Below, piece by piece: positions 25,122 through 34,745 of a stretch of 37,520 bases of DNA. This DNA is from Pseudolabrys sp. (lineage in GTDB: Bacteria > Pseudomonadota > Alphaproteobacteria > Rhizobiales > Xanthobacteraceae): contig JALHNV010000031.1 of assembly GCA_022843325.1 (NCBI GenBank), positions 1-37,520 of the forward strand, read 5' to 3'. Each line of letters begins with the position of its first letter. Position 1 is the stretch's first letter. Below the pieces are notes generated by a model. That model did not search any database and was not told where the DNA came from. It saw nothing but the letters and a program-made list of their open reading frames with translations. The translations under genes and the position numbers were made by a program.

Positions 25122-26624
25122 CTACTTTTCGTAGTAGTCTGCCACCAGCCGGTCCAGCAGGCGCACGCCCCAGCCCGAGCCCCAGCTCCGATTGATATCG
25201 GACTGGCGCGAGTCGAAGCCGGTGCCGGCGATGTCGAGATGCGCCCACGGTGTCTTGTCGTCGACAAAACGCTTGATGAATTGCGCCGCCGTGATCGCGC
25301 CGCCCCAGCGGCTGCCGCCGGTGTTCTTCATGTCGGCGAACTTGGAATCGATCATCTTGTCGTATTCCGGCGCCAGCGGCATGCGCCAGACTTTCTCGCC
25401 GGTCGCCTCGCCGGCCTTGGTCAGGCGCTCGGAAAGCTTGTCGTCGTTCGAGAACATGCCGGCATATTCCTGACCGAGCGCGACGATGATAGCGCCGGTC
25501 AAGGTCGCCAGATCGACCATCAATTGCGGCTTGAAACGCTGGGCCGCGTACCAGATCACGTCGCCGAGCACGAGACGGCCTTCGGCGTCGGTATTGATGA
25601 CCTCGATGGTCTGCCCCGACATTGACGTGACGATATCGCCCGGCCGCACCGCGTTGCCGTCGGGCATGTTCTCCACCAGCCCGATCAGGCCGACGGCGTT
25701 GACCTTTGCCTTGCGCGCCGCCAGCGCCTGCATCAGACCGACCACGCAGGCGGCGCCCGCCATGTCGCCCTTCATGTCCTCCATGCCGGCGGCGCCCTTG
25801 ATCGAAATACCGCCGGTGTCGAAGCACACGCCTTTGCCGATGAAGGCGACCGGCGCCGTGCCCTTCTTGCCGCCGTTCCAGCGCATGACCACGACGCGGC
25901 TTTCGCGCCGCGATCCCTGACCGACCGCCAGCAACGCGCCCATGCCGAGCTTTTTGAGGGCCTTCACGTCGAGCACCTCGACCGCCACGCCTGCCTTTTT
26001 GAGGACGGCGGTGCGGCGGGCGAACTCCTCCGGAAAGAGAATGTTGGCCGGCTCGTTGACCAGGTCGCGCGCCATCAACACGCCGCCGGCGACCGCAGCG
26101 CGCGCGGCAAAGGCCTTGCGCGCACCGGCCACGTCGGCGGTGGCGATGGTGACGCTGCGGTTGGCGGCCGGTTTGTCGTCATCCTTGCGCTTGGTCTTGT
26201 AGCGATCGAAGGCGTAGGCGCGCAGGCCCGCGCCCTGGGCCAGATCAGCGGCCTGCTCGGCACTCATGGCGCCGCCCGGGAGTTCGGCAAACACGGTCGC
26301 CTCGGCGGCGGCTTTCGGCACCTTGCCGATAGCGGCGCCGCCGAATTGCACGAAGTCCTGCTGCTGCAAATCGGCGCCCTTGCCGGTCCCGATCACCAAC
26401 AGACGGTCGGCCTTCAAGCCCGCCGGCACGACGAGTTCCAGGCTCGATTTGCGCTTTCCGGTGAAGCCCTCGGCTTTGGCGGCCCGCGCCACCAGGTTCG
26501 CGACGGGGCCCAGCGCCTTGGCCGTGGCAGGGCCGAATTTGACGTTTTCGCCGCAGAACACGACCAAAACCCCTCTGGCGGGCGAAATAAAGGGCCCAAA
26601 CCCGACTTTCAGCGCATCTGTCAT
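25122..26624 (-). CDS. pepA: Leucyl aminopeptidase (M17 family)
   Basis: A 500-residue cytosolic di-metal aminopeptidase that removes N-terminal residues from peptides; some homologues also bind DNA. The signature NTDAEGR spans residues 344-350, and the metal/catalytic segment [26 protein letters not shown] precedes it. The N-terminal macro-like domain begins at [15 protein letters not shown] 26624 is chosen because AAGGA lies about nine bases ahead and the family starts here; an open extension to 26687 lacks support. It is the first gene of the run leading through the toxin-antitoxin pair to holC, and is divergent from lptF. Confidence 0.96.
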   Translation of the reverse strand: MTDALKVGFGPFISPARGVLVVFCGENVKFGPATAKALGPVANLVARAAKAEGFTGKRKSSLELVVPAGLKADRLLVIGTGKGADLQQQDFVQFGGAAIGKVPKAAAEATVFAELPGGAMSAEQAADLAQGAGLRAYAFDRYKTKRKDDDKPAANRSVTIATADVAGARKAFAARAAVAGGVLMARDLVNEPANILFPEEFARRTAVLKKAGVAVEVLDVKALKKLGMGALLAVGQGSRRESRVVVMRWNGGKKGTAPVAFIGKGVCFDTGGISIKGAAGMEDMKGDMAGAACVVGLMQALAARKAKVNAVGLIGLVENMPDGNAVRPGDIVTSMSGQTIEVINTDAEGRLVLGDVIWYAAQRFKPQLMVDLATLTGAIIVALGQEYAGMFSNDDKLSERLTKAGEATGEKVWRMPLAPEYDKMIDSKFADMKNTGGSRWGGAITAAQFIKRFVDDKTPWAHLDIAGTGFDSRQSDINRSWGSGWGVRLLDRLVADYYEK

Positions 26625-26765
26625 CGGAGCATCCTTGTCCTGAAATCGATCGGGCGGGCGCAAAATCAGAGAATTGCCGGGTGTCATATGCAGCAGACAA
26701 AGCAGCCGTGCAAAGCCCCTTTTCGCGCATCCGGGCAGCGCCGCGGCGCCCTCTTCCCGGCCGCC

Positions 26766-26800
26766 GGACTTGGCCGCCGGACTTGGCCAACGGACTTGGC
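26766..26800 (+). repeat. Three direct copies of GGACTTGGC at 13-base period
   Basis: GGACTTGGC occurs at 26766, 26779 and 26792. The first two are followed by CGCC and CAAC, so the unit is 13 bases. It lies about 140 bases upstream of the pepA start and 240 bases before lptF. It could be a cluster of protein-binding sites or simple slippage of a GC-rich unit. Confidence 0.7.
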
Positions 26801-26944
26801 GAAACGGCAGGTATTCACTTGCAGAATCGGCCGCGAAAGTTCCGATTCAATTTTGACCGGCGGCCAGCATGTTTACCATTTGTTGTGCATGTTCAACGGC
26901 TTTGCCTTTGCCCGGCCACTTTGTGCGGCAATCAAGGTAAATGG

Positions 26945-26970
26945 TTGACGGCGTATGTTAACGCTAATTG
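26945..26970 (+). promoter_or_regulatory. Candidate promoter of the lptF operon
   Basis: TTGACGG (26945-26951) is followed after 11 bases by GCTAATTG (26963-26970). This fits the Caulobacter housekeeping pattern TTGACGS, 10-14 bases, GCTANAWC, with two mismatches in the second box. The lptF ATG lies 70 bases further on. Confidence 0.42.
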
Positions 26971-27039
26971 TGCCTGTGGTCCGCCAAGCGGATCAAAGTC
27001 AGTACGCGCGTGCGGAAAGTTTGGGGGACGACGCCTCGG

Positions 27040-28200
27040 ATGGGGTCCATCAGCCTGTACATCTTCCGCACCACGCTCGGTGCGTTTTTGATCGTGCTCG
27101 TCAGCCTGACCTCGGTGATCTGGGTCACGCAGGCGTTGCGCGATATCGACCTGATGACGAGCCAGGGCCAGACTATCCTGGTGTTCGTCGGCATTACCGG
27201 ACTGATCGTGCCGCTCCTGGTGCTCGTGATCGCCCCGATCGCCCTGCTGATCGCGGTCGCCCATACGCTCAACAAGATGTCGACCGATTCCGAAATCATT
27301 GTCATGAACGCCGCCGGCATGTCGCCGTGGGTGCTGTTTCGCGCCTTCCTGTCGGTGGCGCTGGTGGTCTCGATACTGGTCGGCGCGATCGGCTCCTATT
27401 TCGCGCCGAAGGGCCTGCGCATGCTGCGCGACTGGCTCACCGAAGTGCGCGCCAATGTGGTGAGCAACATCGTGCAGCCGGGCCGCTTCACCTCGATAGA
27501 AGCCAACGTCACGATCCACATCCGCGAGCGGCGTAACAACGGTCAACTGCTCGGCATTTTTCTCGACGACCGGCGCAATCCGAAGGAACGCGTCACCGTG
27601 ATGTCGGAGTTCGGCGATCTGGTCGATAACGACACCGGCACCTTCCTGATCCTGCAGAAAGGCGTGGTGCAGCGTCAGGAAACCGGCCAGCGCGATCCGG
27701 CCATCGTGGTATTCGACCGATACGCCTTTGACCTTTCGCAGTTTGCCGGCGGCGGCGGCGCGGTCAAATATTCGATCCGCGAACGGTATCTCTGGCAGCT
27801 TTTGTTCCCCGACCCGAAAGACCCGCTTTATATCGAGCAACCGGGCCAATTCAGAGCCGAACTGCACGACCGGTTGATCGCACCGATGTATCCGATCGCG
27901 TTCCTGGCCATCGCCTTCGCCTACCTGGGCGCCCCGCGCACGACGCGACAAAGCCGCACGCTCTCCATGGTCGGCGCCATCGGCGGCGTGGCACTGGTGC
28001 GGCTGATCGGTTTCGGCTCGACCGTATTTGGCGCCACGGTCCCATGGATGCTGTTGCTGCAATATCTGGCCGTGTTCGGGGCTCTTGTCTTCGGCCTGAT
28101 CGTGATCCGCCGCGGCCTGATCCTGGAGCCGCCGGCTTTCGTCACCAATGCCATCGCCGCGCTCACCGAGCGCATCACTCGACGCTTCGCTCCGCAATGA
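27040..28200 (+). CDS. lptF: LPS export permease LptF
   Basis: A 386-residue inner-membrane subunit of the LptB2FG transporter that extracts LPS from the inner membrane and passes it to the periplasmic bridge. It starts MGSISLYIFRTTLGAFLIVLVSL (N-terminal membrane segment), has more hydrophobic segments up to residue ~115 (VAHTLNKMSTDSE coupling-loop region), a soluble periplasmic beta-domain, and three C-terminal membrane helices (MYPIAFLAIAFAYLGAPR onward). This is the YjgP/YjgQ layout. The downstream gene is its partner LptG, seven bases away. LptB is not in the window. LptF is told from LptG by being first, the usual order. Confidence 0.92.
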   Translation: MGSISLYIFRTTLGAFLIVLVSLTSVIWVTQALRDIDLMTSQGQTILVFVGITGLIVPLLVLVIAPIALLIAVAHTLNKMSTDSEIIVMNAAGMSPWVLFRAFLSVALVVSILVGAIGSYFAPKGLRMLRDWLTEVRANVVSNIVQPGRFTSIEANVTIHIRERRNNGQLLGIFLDDRRNPKERVTVMSEFGDLVDNDTGTFLILQKGVVQRQETGQRDPAIVVFDRYAFDLSQFAGGGGAVKYSIRERYLWQLLFPDPKDPLYIEQPGQFRAELHDRLIAPMYPIAFLAIAFAYLGAPRTTRQSRTLSMVGAIGGVALVRLIGFGSTVFGATVPWMLLLQYLAVFGALVFGLIVIRRGLILEPPAFVTNAIAALTERITRRFAPQ

Positions 28201-28207
28201 TGTGCCT

Positions 28208-29305
28208 ATGACGATGAACGGCGGAACACTGGCGCGCTATTTCGGGCTGCAATTTCTCGGCACGACGCTGCTGGTGTTTGCCGCCATTTTCGCGCTGGTC
28301 GCCCTGCTCGATTATATCGAGATGATGCGGCGGGCCGGCGACCTCCCCAATGTATCGGCGATCCTGGTGGCACAGGCTTCGCTGTACCGGGTGCCGCAGG
28401 TGACCGAGCGCATCATGCCGTTCTGCGTCCTGATCGGCGCCATGTCCTGCTACCTGACTTTGTCGCGGCGGCTCGAACTGGTGGTGGCGCGCGCCGCCGG
28501 CATGTCGGCTTGGCAGTTTATATCGCCGGCGCTGATCGTCGCGTTCCTGCTCGGCGTCGTTGCGACCGCCGTCTACAATCCGATTTCGGCGCTGTTGCAG
28601 GAACGATCCAAGCGCTATGAGGCCGAATTGTTCGGCCAGGACCCGTCCGCGCTGCGCGGCGCCGGCGGCACGTTCTGGGTGAGCCAGCGCTCCAGCGAGG
28701 GCATGGCGATCATCAACGCCCTGGCCAGCCAGGCCCAGGGCGTCCGGCTGACCGGTGTTTCGGTCTTCGTATTCGACAGCAGCGGCCAGTTCCGGCAGCG
28801 AATCGAGGCGCGCACCGCCGTCCTCGAACCCGGCGTTTGGCTGTTGCAGGATTCCCGCCTGTACGAAATTGGAACGCTGCCGGTCGACCAGGCAGAGTAT
28901 CGACTCAAGACGAACCTGACGTCGGAACAAGTTCGCGAAAGTTTCGCGACACCTGAAACTGTACCATTCTGGGAGTTGCCTTCGTATATTACGATCGCAG
29001 AAAACGAAGGTCTGGGAGCTGCAGGCTATAGATTGCAGTTTCAGAAGCTACTCGCCCGCCCGTTTTTGTTCGCCTCCATGGTTTTCCTTGCCGCCGCCGT
29101 CAGTTTACGTTTCTTCCGCTTCGGCGGGGTACAAAAGATGGTTTTAAGTGGCGTGGCCGCCGGCTTTCTGCTTTATGTTTTGTCGAAGGTGACCGAAGAC
29201 TTGAGTAAAGGCGAGCTGATGCACCCAGTGGCAGCGGCTTGGCTGCCTGTGCTCGTCGGGGGCCTGACGGGGTTTATTGCGTTATTGTACCAGGAGGACG
29301 GGTGA
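28208..29305 (+). CDS. lptG: LPS export permease LptG
   Basis: A 365-residue partner of LptF with the same plan: an N-terminal membrane helix (LARYFGLQFLGTTLLVFAAIFALV), the coupling region VLIGAMSCYLTLSRRLELVVARAAG, a periplasmic beta-domain in the middle, and C-terminal helices ending near FIALLYQEDG. The ATG at 28208 follows lptF by seven bases; an ATG two codons later is possible. Its stop overlaps the lptD start (TGATG, 29303-29307), so the inner- and outer-membrane parts of LPS export are translationally linked. Confidence 0.92.
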   Translation: MTMNGGTLARYFGLQFLGTTLLVFAAIFALVALLDYIEMMRRAGDLPNVSAILVAQASLYRVPQVTERIMPFCVLIGAMSCYLTLSRRLELVVARAAGMSAWQFISPALIVAFLLGVVATAVYNPISALLQERSKRYEAELFGQDPSALRGAGGTFWVSQRSSEGMAIINALASQAQGVRLTGVSVFVFDSSGQFRQRIEARTAVLEPGVWLLQDSRLYEIGTLPVDQAEYRLKTNLTSEQVRESFATPETVPFWELPSYITIAENEGLGAAGYRLQFQKLLARPFLFASMVFLAAAVSLRFFRFGGVQKMVLSGVAAGFLLYVLSKVTEDLSKGELMHPVAAAWLPVLVGGLTGFIALLYQEDG

Positions 29306-31815
29306 TGGCGGGGCAAATTCGCTCTCGTCCACCAGCGCCCCGGCCTCACCGCCGCGGCACCGCAGGGATTGCTGCCGTCCTCGGACTTGTGGTCTGTGGT
29401 GGCTTGATTGCGGCTGCGCCGATTTCGTCTCCCGCATCGGCACAGGAATTGGCCTTCCCCGCCCGCCCGGCGTCCCCTCCGCGGTCTCAAGCCGCGATCG
29501 CGCGCGAGCAATCCGGCCAGCAACAAATGCTCGTGCAGGCGCGCGAGATCAACTACGACTACACCAACCATCGCGTCCTGGCTGTCGGCAGCGTGCAGAT
29601 CTATTACGGCGGCGCCACGCTGGAAGCCGACAGGGTCATTTACAATCAAAAGACCAAGCGTCTGCACGCTGAGGGCAATGTCAGGCTGACGGAACCGGAC
29701 GGCAAGGTCACTTACGGCGAGATCATGGATCTCGCAGACGATTACCGCGACGGGTTCGTCGACTCGTTGCGGCTCGACACACCCGATCAAACCCGCATGG
29801 CCGCGACACGCGCCGAGCGGACTGCGGGCAACTACACGGTGTTTCAGAACGGCGTCTACACGGCTTGCGCGGAGTGCAAGGACGCTCCTCAGAAACCACC
29901 GTTGTGGCAGGTGAAGGCCGCCCGCATCATCCACGATCAGGGCGAGAAGATGATGTATTTCGAGGACGCGCGCCTCGAATTCTTCGGCGTGCCGATGGCT
30001 TACCTGCCCTATTTCTCGGCACCCGATCCGACCGTCAAACGCAAGACCGGCTTTCTGATGCCGACTGTGTCATTCAGTTCGATCTACGGCTCCGCTGTCG
30101 AAGTCCCGTATTACTGGGCGCTGGCACCGGACTACGACGCGACCGTCGCGCCCATGATAACGACCAATCAGGGCGTGTTGATGCAGGGGGAATTCCGCCA
30201 GCGGCTGATGAATGGCGCCTATGCGATCCGCGGGGCCGGCATATACCAGTCGGATAAGGATTACTTCCAGGGGCCGGGCAACCGCGACTGGCGCGGCAGC
30301 CTGGAAAGCTCGGGACAATTCGCCATCACCGACAAGTGGGTGTGGGGCTGGGACTCCATTGTCCTTTCCGACAAGTATTTTCTGAGTGACTACAAACCGA
30401 AACTGTCGGGCTACCGGGTCACGGATACGCTTCAGACCGGCAGGATCGAGGGCATCTCGCAACTCTATATCGCGGGCAAGGGCAACCGCAGCTACTTCGA
30501 CGCCCGTAGCATTTATTACCTCGGCCTTTCGGGGGCAGACACCCAGGCCCAGATCCCGATCATCCATCCGGTGATCGACTACAATTACACGTTTGACCGT
30601 CCGGTGTTCGGTGGCGAACTGGGCTACAAGGTCAACTTCACCAGCCTGACCCGCGATCAGGCCAATTTTGATGCGATCACGACGGCTGCGTCGGTCAACA
30701 GTTTCTGCACGCAAACCGCCGACACGACGAACAAGAATACCAACAACTGTCTGCTGCGCGGCGTCCCCGGCACCTACACCCGCTTTTCGGCCGAGACCCA
30801 CTGGAAGCGCAGCATCACCGACTCCTTCGGCCAGATTTTCACCCCGTTCATGTCGCTGCGCGCCGATGTCGGCGCCATGCAGATCAGGAACGATCCGGGT
30901 GTGAGCAATTACATCAACACCGGCGATAGCGAACTGGTCCGGGCGATGCCGACCGTCGGCCTCGAATACCGCTATCCGTTCATCAGCGCACACCGCTGGG
31001 GCACACAGACGCTCGAGCCGGTCGCCCAGGTGATCGCGCGCCCGAATGAAACCCAGGTCGGCCGCTGGCCGAACGAAGATGCGCAGAGCCTGACCTTCGA
31101 CGACAGCAATCTCTTCCGGGTCGACAAGTTCTCGGGTTGGGATCGTCAGGAAGGCGGCGGCCGCGCCAATTATGGCCTCCAGTACACCGCCCAGTTCAAC
31201 CAAGGCGGCTTCGTCAATGCCGTGTTCGGGCAGTCCTACCACCTGTTCGGCACGAATTCCTTTGCCCTCGGCGACAGCACAAATACCGGGCTCGGCAGCG
31301 GCCTCGACAGCGACCGGTCCGATTACGTGGCGCGGCTGTCCTATCAGCCAAACCGGACATTCAGCGTCACGTCCCGCTTCCGCTTGGACAAGGATAATTT
31401 CACCCCGAAGCGGACCGAACTCGAGGCCCGCGCCTCTTTCGACCGCTGGGACATCTCCCTGCTTTATGGCGATTATGCCGCACAACCTGAACTTGGCTTC
31501 CTCAACCGCCGGCAGGGCGTTCTCGGCACCGGTTCGATCAAGCTCGCCGCCAACTGGGTGGCGCTGGGCGGCGCCCGCTACGACATCAATGCGGGCAAAT
31601 TCGACCAGACCCGGATTGGGCTTGGCTACGTCGACGATTGCCTCATCTTGGCCCTTAATTACGTTACAAGTTATAGTTACGGCTCAAGCGCCTCGGGATC
31701 ATCAAGCGTCACCGCCAACCATACGGTCATGCTTCAGCTGAACCTGCGGACGCTCGGCGGAACCGCAGTGAGCACGGCCGTTGGCGGCCCGAATGGCTTG
31801 GGCGCCGGTCTGTAA
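29305..31815 (+). CDS. lptD: LPS-assembly protein LptD
   Basis: An 836-residue outer-membrane barrel that inserts LPS in the outer leaflet with LptE. A long N-terminal stretch rich in Arg and Pro is followed by a signal-type hydrophobic segment and PASAQ. The OstA/LptA-like jellyroll comes next (REINYDYTNHRVLAVGSVQIYY, RLHAEGNVRLTEPDG), then the barrel, ending in MLQLNLRTLGG. Mature cysteines are C188, C191, C468, C482 and C779; there is no adjacent Cys-Cys pair as in E. coli, so disulfide pairing must differ. AGGAGG at 29292-29297 fixes the start. SurA, encoded next, helps fold such barrels. Confidence 0.95.
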   Translation: MAGQIRSRPPAPRPHRRGTAGIAAVLGLVVCGGLIAAAPISSPASAQELAFPARPASPPRSQAAIAREQSGQQQMLVQAREINYDYTNHRVLAVGSVQIYYGGATLEADRVIYNQKTKRLHAEGNVRLTEPDGKVTYGEIMDLADDYRDGFVDSLRLDTPDQTRMAATRAERTAGNYTVFQNGVYTACAECKDAPQKPPLWQVKAARIIHDQGEKMMYFEDARLEFFGVPMAYLPYFSAPDPTVKRKTGFLMPTVSFSSIYGSAVEVPYYWALAPDYDATVAPMITTNQGVLMQGEFRQRLMNGAYAIRGAGIYQSDKDYFQGPGNRDWRGSLESSGQFAITDKWVWGWDSIVLSDKYFLSDYKPKLSGYRVTDTLQTGRIEGISQLYIAGKGNRSYFDARSIYYLGLSGADTQAQIPIIHPVIDYNYTFDRPVFGGELGYKVNFTSLTRDQANFDAITTAASVNSFCTQTADTTNKNTNNCLLRGVPGTYTRFSAETHWKRSITDSFGQIFTPFMSLRADVGAMQIRNDPGVSNYINTGDSELVRAMPTVGLEYRYPFISAHRWGTQTLEPVAQVIARPNETQVGRWPNEDAQSLTFDDSNLFRVDKFSGWDRQEGGGRANYGLQYTAQFNQGGFVNAVFGQSYHLFGTNSFALGDSTNTGLGSGLDSDRSDYVARLSYQPNRTFSVTSRFRLDKDNFTPKRTELEARASFDRWDISLLYGDYAAQPELGFLNRRQGVLGTGSIKLAANWVALGGARYDINAGKFDQTRIGLGYVDDCLILALNYVTSYSYGSSASGSSSVTANHTVMLQLNLRTLGGTAVSTAVGGPNGLGAGL

Positions 31816-31822
31816 CATAATC

Positions 31823-31845
31823 CGGCGGCGCTATGACGCCTGCCG
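31823..31845. other. Stem-loop between lptD and surA-like gene
   Basis: CGGCGGCG (31823-31830) pairs with CGCC-T-GCCG (31837-31845), an eight-pair stem with one bulged T and a six-base loop. No T-tract follows. It may mark an RNA processing or attenuation point inside the operon; it is not a standard terminator. Confidence 0.3.
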
Positions 31846-31854
31846 ATACACCTG

Positions 31855-32805
31855 ATGGATACCGTTATGTCGGGACTTAAAGAACAACATCGATCCTGTC
31901 GCGGATGGCTGGCGATTGCGGCCATCGCTTGCACCCTCGGCGCGGCCTCCCCTGGCCAAGCTCAGGTCGTGGTGGTCGCCAATGGCTCGCCGATCACCGA
32001 ACTCGACATCGCGCAACGCAGCAAGCTGATTGCCACGTCGACACGCAAAAGCGCGCCGCGTCAGGCCGTCATCAACGAACTCATCGACGAACGGCTGAAA
32101 ATATCAAAAGCCAAGTCGTACGGGATGGAAATTGGCGCGACCGAAGTCGACAACGCCTTCGAGAACATGGCGCAGCGCCAAGGGCTGTCTTCCGCGCAGT
32201 TCAGCGAGATGCTTGAGCGTAGCGGCGTATCACCCAATACGGTCAAGGCCCGCATTCGCGCCGAACTGACCTGGACTCAGCTCGTGCGGGGAAAGTTCAA
32301 CTCGACCCTGCAGGTCGGCGATTCCGATGTCGCGTTGGCGATGCGGTCGCGCAATGAGTCCGACAAGGGGACGACGGGCTTCCTATACACGCTCTATCCG
32401 GTCGTTGTGGTTGTCCCGCGCGGTTCGAGCCAGGCGACGCTCGCCGCCAAGGCGCGCGAAGCGGAGAACCTCCGCAGCCGGTTCGTCTCGTGCAGTACCG
32501 GCCTTCCGCTTGCTCGCTCGCTCCGGGAGGTCGCCGTGCGCTCGCCGATAAACCGAAGTTCGGGAGACCTTGCGCCGCAACTTGCTGAACTGCTCGGGAA
32601 AATGGAAGTCGGCCGCCTGACAGCACCTGAAATGACGGCGCAAGGACTGCAGATGTTTGCGCTGTGCGGCAAGAAGGAAAGCTCGACGGAATCCTCAGCC
32701 AAGCGCGAAGTGCGCGAAGAACTCTTCGTCAAACGGTTCGAAACCGAATCCAAGAAATTTCTGGATGACATCCGCAAGTCGGCGATGATCGAATACAAGA
32801 GATAG
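31855..32805 (+). CDS. surA: SurA-like periplasmic chaperone
   Basis: A 316-residue secreted protein with a signal peptide (WLAIAAIACTLGAASPGQAQ) and then VVVVANGSPITELDIAQRSKLI, the SurA N-terminal domain start, followed by its helices (INELIDERLKISKAKSYGMEIGATEVDNAFENMAQRQG shown here in parts). The later region contains SGDLAPQ and GLQMFALCGKKE, which look like a degraded parvulin domain; there is no clear second one. E. coli SurA has two parvulin domains and ~430 residues, so this is a short form. It follows lptD, its probable client. Start: ATG 31855 or 31867, neither with a strong ribosome site. Confidence 0.82.
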   Translation: MDTVMSGLKEQHRSCRGWLAIAAIACTLGAASPGQAQVVVVANGSPITELDIAQRSKLIATSTRKSAPRQAVINELIDERLKISKAKSYGMEIGATEVDNAFENMAQRQGLSSAQFSEMLERSGVSPNTVKARIRAELTWTQLVRGKFNSTLQVGDSDVALAMRSRNESDKGTTGFLYTLYPVVVVVPRGSSQATLAAKAREAENLRSRFVSCSTGLPLARSLREVAVRSPINRSSGDLAPQLAELLGKMEVGRLTAPEMTAQGLQMFALCGKKESSTESSAKREVREELFVKRFETESKKFLDDIRKSAMIEYKR

Positions 32806-32816
32806 GCGAGCAACAT

Positions 32817-33845
32817 ATGACCGCGCACGGCCAGCCGCTCGCCTTGACGCTTGGCGAGCCGGCCGGCATAGGACCCGACCTCACACTCGGCATCTGGCGG
32901 CGTCGTACCGAACTCGATTTGCCACCGTTCTATCTGGTCGGCGATCCCGATTTCCTGAAGCACCGCGCCCGTGCGCTTGGCCTCGATGTGCCGCTGGCGG
33001 TCGTTGCGCCTGCGGAGGCCGTCGCGGCCTTCGCACGCGCCCTGCCGGTGCTGCCCCTTGATGTGACGGTCACCGCCGAGCCGCGCCGGCCCGACGCCAC
33101 CAGCGCGCCCGCGGCGATCGCCTCAATCCGCCTTGCCGTTGCCGACGTGCTGGCCGGCCATGCGGCGGCCGTCGTTACCAATCCGGTCGCCAAGAACGTG
33201 CTCTACCGCTCCGGTTTTACCGAGCCGGGCCATACGGAATTCCTCGCCCGGTTGGCAGAGGAAGCCACGGGCCAGCCGGTGCGACCGGTGATGATGCTCT
33301 GGTCGGCCACGCTGGCGGTGGTACCGGTCACCATCCATATGCCGCTGAAGGACGTGGTGTCCCATCTCACCACCGAACTTATCGTCGAGACCGGACGAAT
33401 TGTTGCCCGTGACCTTAGCGCGCGGTTTGGCATCGCCCGACCGCGCATGGCGGTCGCCGGCCTTAATCCGCACGCCGGCGAAGACGGCGCACTGGGCGAC
33501 GAAGACCGTTTAGTGGTGGCGCCCGCCGTGGCACAACTGCGGGCGGAAGGAATCGACGCGGTCGGTCCCATGCCGGCCGACACCATGTTCCACGAGACGG
33601 CTCGTGCGACATACGACGTCGCGCTGTGCATGTATCACGACCAGGCATTGATCCCGATCAAGACACTGGCCTTCGAGCACGCCGTGAACGTGACGTTGGG
33701 CCTGCCCTTCGTGCGCACCTCGCCGGATCACGGCACGGCGTTCGACATTGCCGGCACCGGACGTGGCGATCCATCGAGCCTGGTGGCGGCGCTTATCCTC
33801 GCCGCCCGGATCGCTTCACGGACGCCGGCTATGGCGCCGGCCTAG
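32817..33845 (+). CDS. pdxA: 4-hydroxythreonine-4-phosphate dehydrogenase
   Basis: A 342-residue NAD-dependent enzyme of the DXP-dependent vitamin B6 pathway. It begins with [15 protein letters not shown]. The three metal-binding histidines are H174 ([10 protein letters not shown]), H219 ([10 protein letters not shown]) and H274 ([11 protein letters not shown]), with the same spacing as H166, H211 and H266 in E. coli Pdx[17 protein letters not shown] follows. It starts 11 bases after the surA-like gene and ends two bases before the rsmA GTG. The order surA-pdxA-rsmA is common in proteobacteria. Confidence 0.96.
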   Translation: MTAHGQPLALTLGEPAGIGPDLTLGIWRRRTELDLPPFYLVGDPDFLKHRARALGLDVPLAVVAPAEAVAAFARALPVLPLDVTVTAEPRRPDATSAPAAIASIRLAVADVLAGHAAAVVTNPVAKNVLYRSGFTEPGHTEFLARLAEEATGQPVRPVMMLWSATLAVVPVTIHMPLKDVVSHLTTELIVETGRIVARDLSARFGIARPRMAVAGLNPHAGEDGALGDEDRLVVAPAVAQLRAEGIDAVGPMPADTMFHETARATYDVALCMYHDQALIPIKTLAFEHAVNVTLGLPFVRTSPDHGTAFDIAGTGRGDPSSLVAALILAARIASRTPAMAPA

Positions 33846-33847
33846 CC

Positions 33848-34708
33848 GTGGCCCAGATCGACGACCTGCCCCCGCTCCGCGACGTCATCCGGACGCACGG
33901 CCTGACGCCGAAAAAATCGCTCGGACAGAATTTTCTGCATGATCTCAACCTGACCGCGCGGATCGCGCGCGCCGCCGAGCCGCTCGAGAACATTACCGTG
34001 GTCGAGATCGGCCCCGGCCCGGGAGGGCTGACCCGGGCGCTGCTCGCGCTCGGTGCCCGGCGCATCGTCGCTGTCGAGCGCGACGAACGCGCCATCGCCG
34101 CGTTGCAGGAGATCGCCGCGCGCTATCCGGGCCGGCTGGATATCGTCTCCGGCGACGCGCTGACCGTCGATCTCATGGCTCACCTCGGGCCGGAGCGCGC
34201 CCGCGTGGTCGCCAATCTGCCCTACAACATCGGCACCGCCCTGCTGATCCAGTGGCTGACGGTCGAGCCGTGGCCGCCCTGGTATGACTCGCTGCTGCTG
34301 ATGTTTCAGCGCGAGGTGGCCGAGCGCATTGTCGCCAGGGTCGGCGACAAGGCTTACGGCCGGCTGGCCGTGCTGGCCGGCTGGCGCACCGACGCGAAGA
34401 TCCTGTTCGACGTCGCGCCGGCGGCCTTCGTACCGCCGCCCAGCGTCACGTCGTCGGTGGTGCGGTTGGTGCCGCGCCCGGTACCGCTGCCGTGCGACCC
34501 GGTCGCCCTGCAGCGCATCACCGAAGCGGGCTTCGGCCAGCGCCGCAAGATGTTGCGCCAGAGCCTGAAGTCGCTCGGCGTCGACACACTGGCGCTGCTG
34601 GAGGCCGCCGGCATCGCGCCGACGGCGCGGGCCGAGGAGATCCCGGTGGAAGGCTTTGTCATGCTGGCCCGGGAGTTCATTGCGTTGCGCAAAAGCACCG
34701 CACGATAG
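33848..34708 (+). CDS. rsmA: 16S rRNA dimethyladenosine transferase (RsmA/KsgA)
   Basis: A 286-residue SAM-dependent enzyme that dimethylates two adjacent adenosines in the 3' hairpin of 16S rRNA late in 30S assembly. The [11 protein letters not shown] motif is near the N-terminus, SAM motif I is [15 protein letters not shown], and the catalytic motif IV is NLPYNIG. The C-terminal domain has the [14 protein letters not shown] signature. I choose the GTG at 33848, two bases after the pdxA stop, because the conserved protein begins there; the open frame further upstream lies antiregister over pdxA. It converges with gmk. Confidence 0.95.
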   Translation: MAQIDDLPPLRDVIRTHGLTPKKSLGQNFLHDLNLTARIARAAEPLENITVVEIGPGPGGLTRALLALGARRIVAVERDERAIAALQEIAARYPGRLDIVSGDALTVDLMAHLGPERARVVANLPYNIGTALLIQWLTVEPWPPWYDSLLLMFQREVAERIVARVGDKAYGRLAVLAGWRTDAKILFDVAPAAFVPPPSVTSSVVRLVPRPVPLPCDPVALQRITEAGFGQRRKMLRQSLKSLGVDTLALLEAAGIAPTARAEEIPVEGFVMLAREFIALRKSTAR

Positions 34709-34745
34709 CCGCGCGGAAGATGGCGGCCTGATTGAACCAAGGCTT

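Larger units (their letters stand above)
26625..27039. promoter_or_regulatory. Divergent intergenic region between pepA and lptF
   Basis: These 415 bases carry no gene I can support; short open frames have no family features. It is less GC-rich than its surroundings, particularly 26800-26970, as promoter DNA often is. It holds a triple direct repeat at 26766-26800, a promoter-like TTGACC (26853-26858) with TACCAT 15 bases on, and a better candidate at 26945. A TTG at 26968 would extend lptF, but GGGGGA at 27024-27029 and the family N-terminus favour 27040. Confidence 0.7.
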
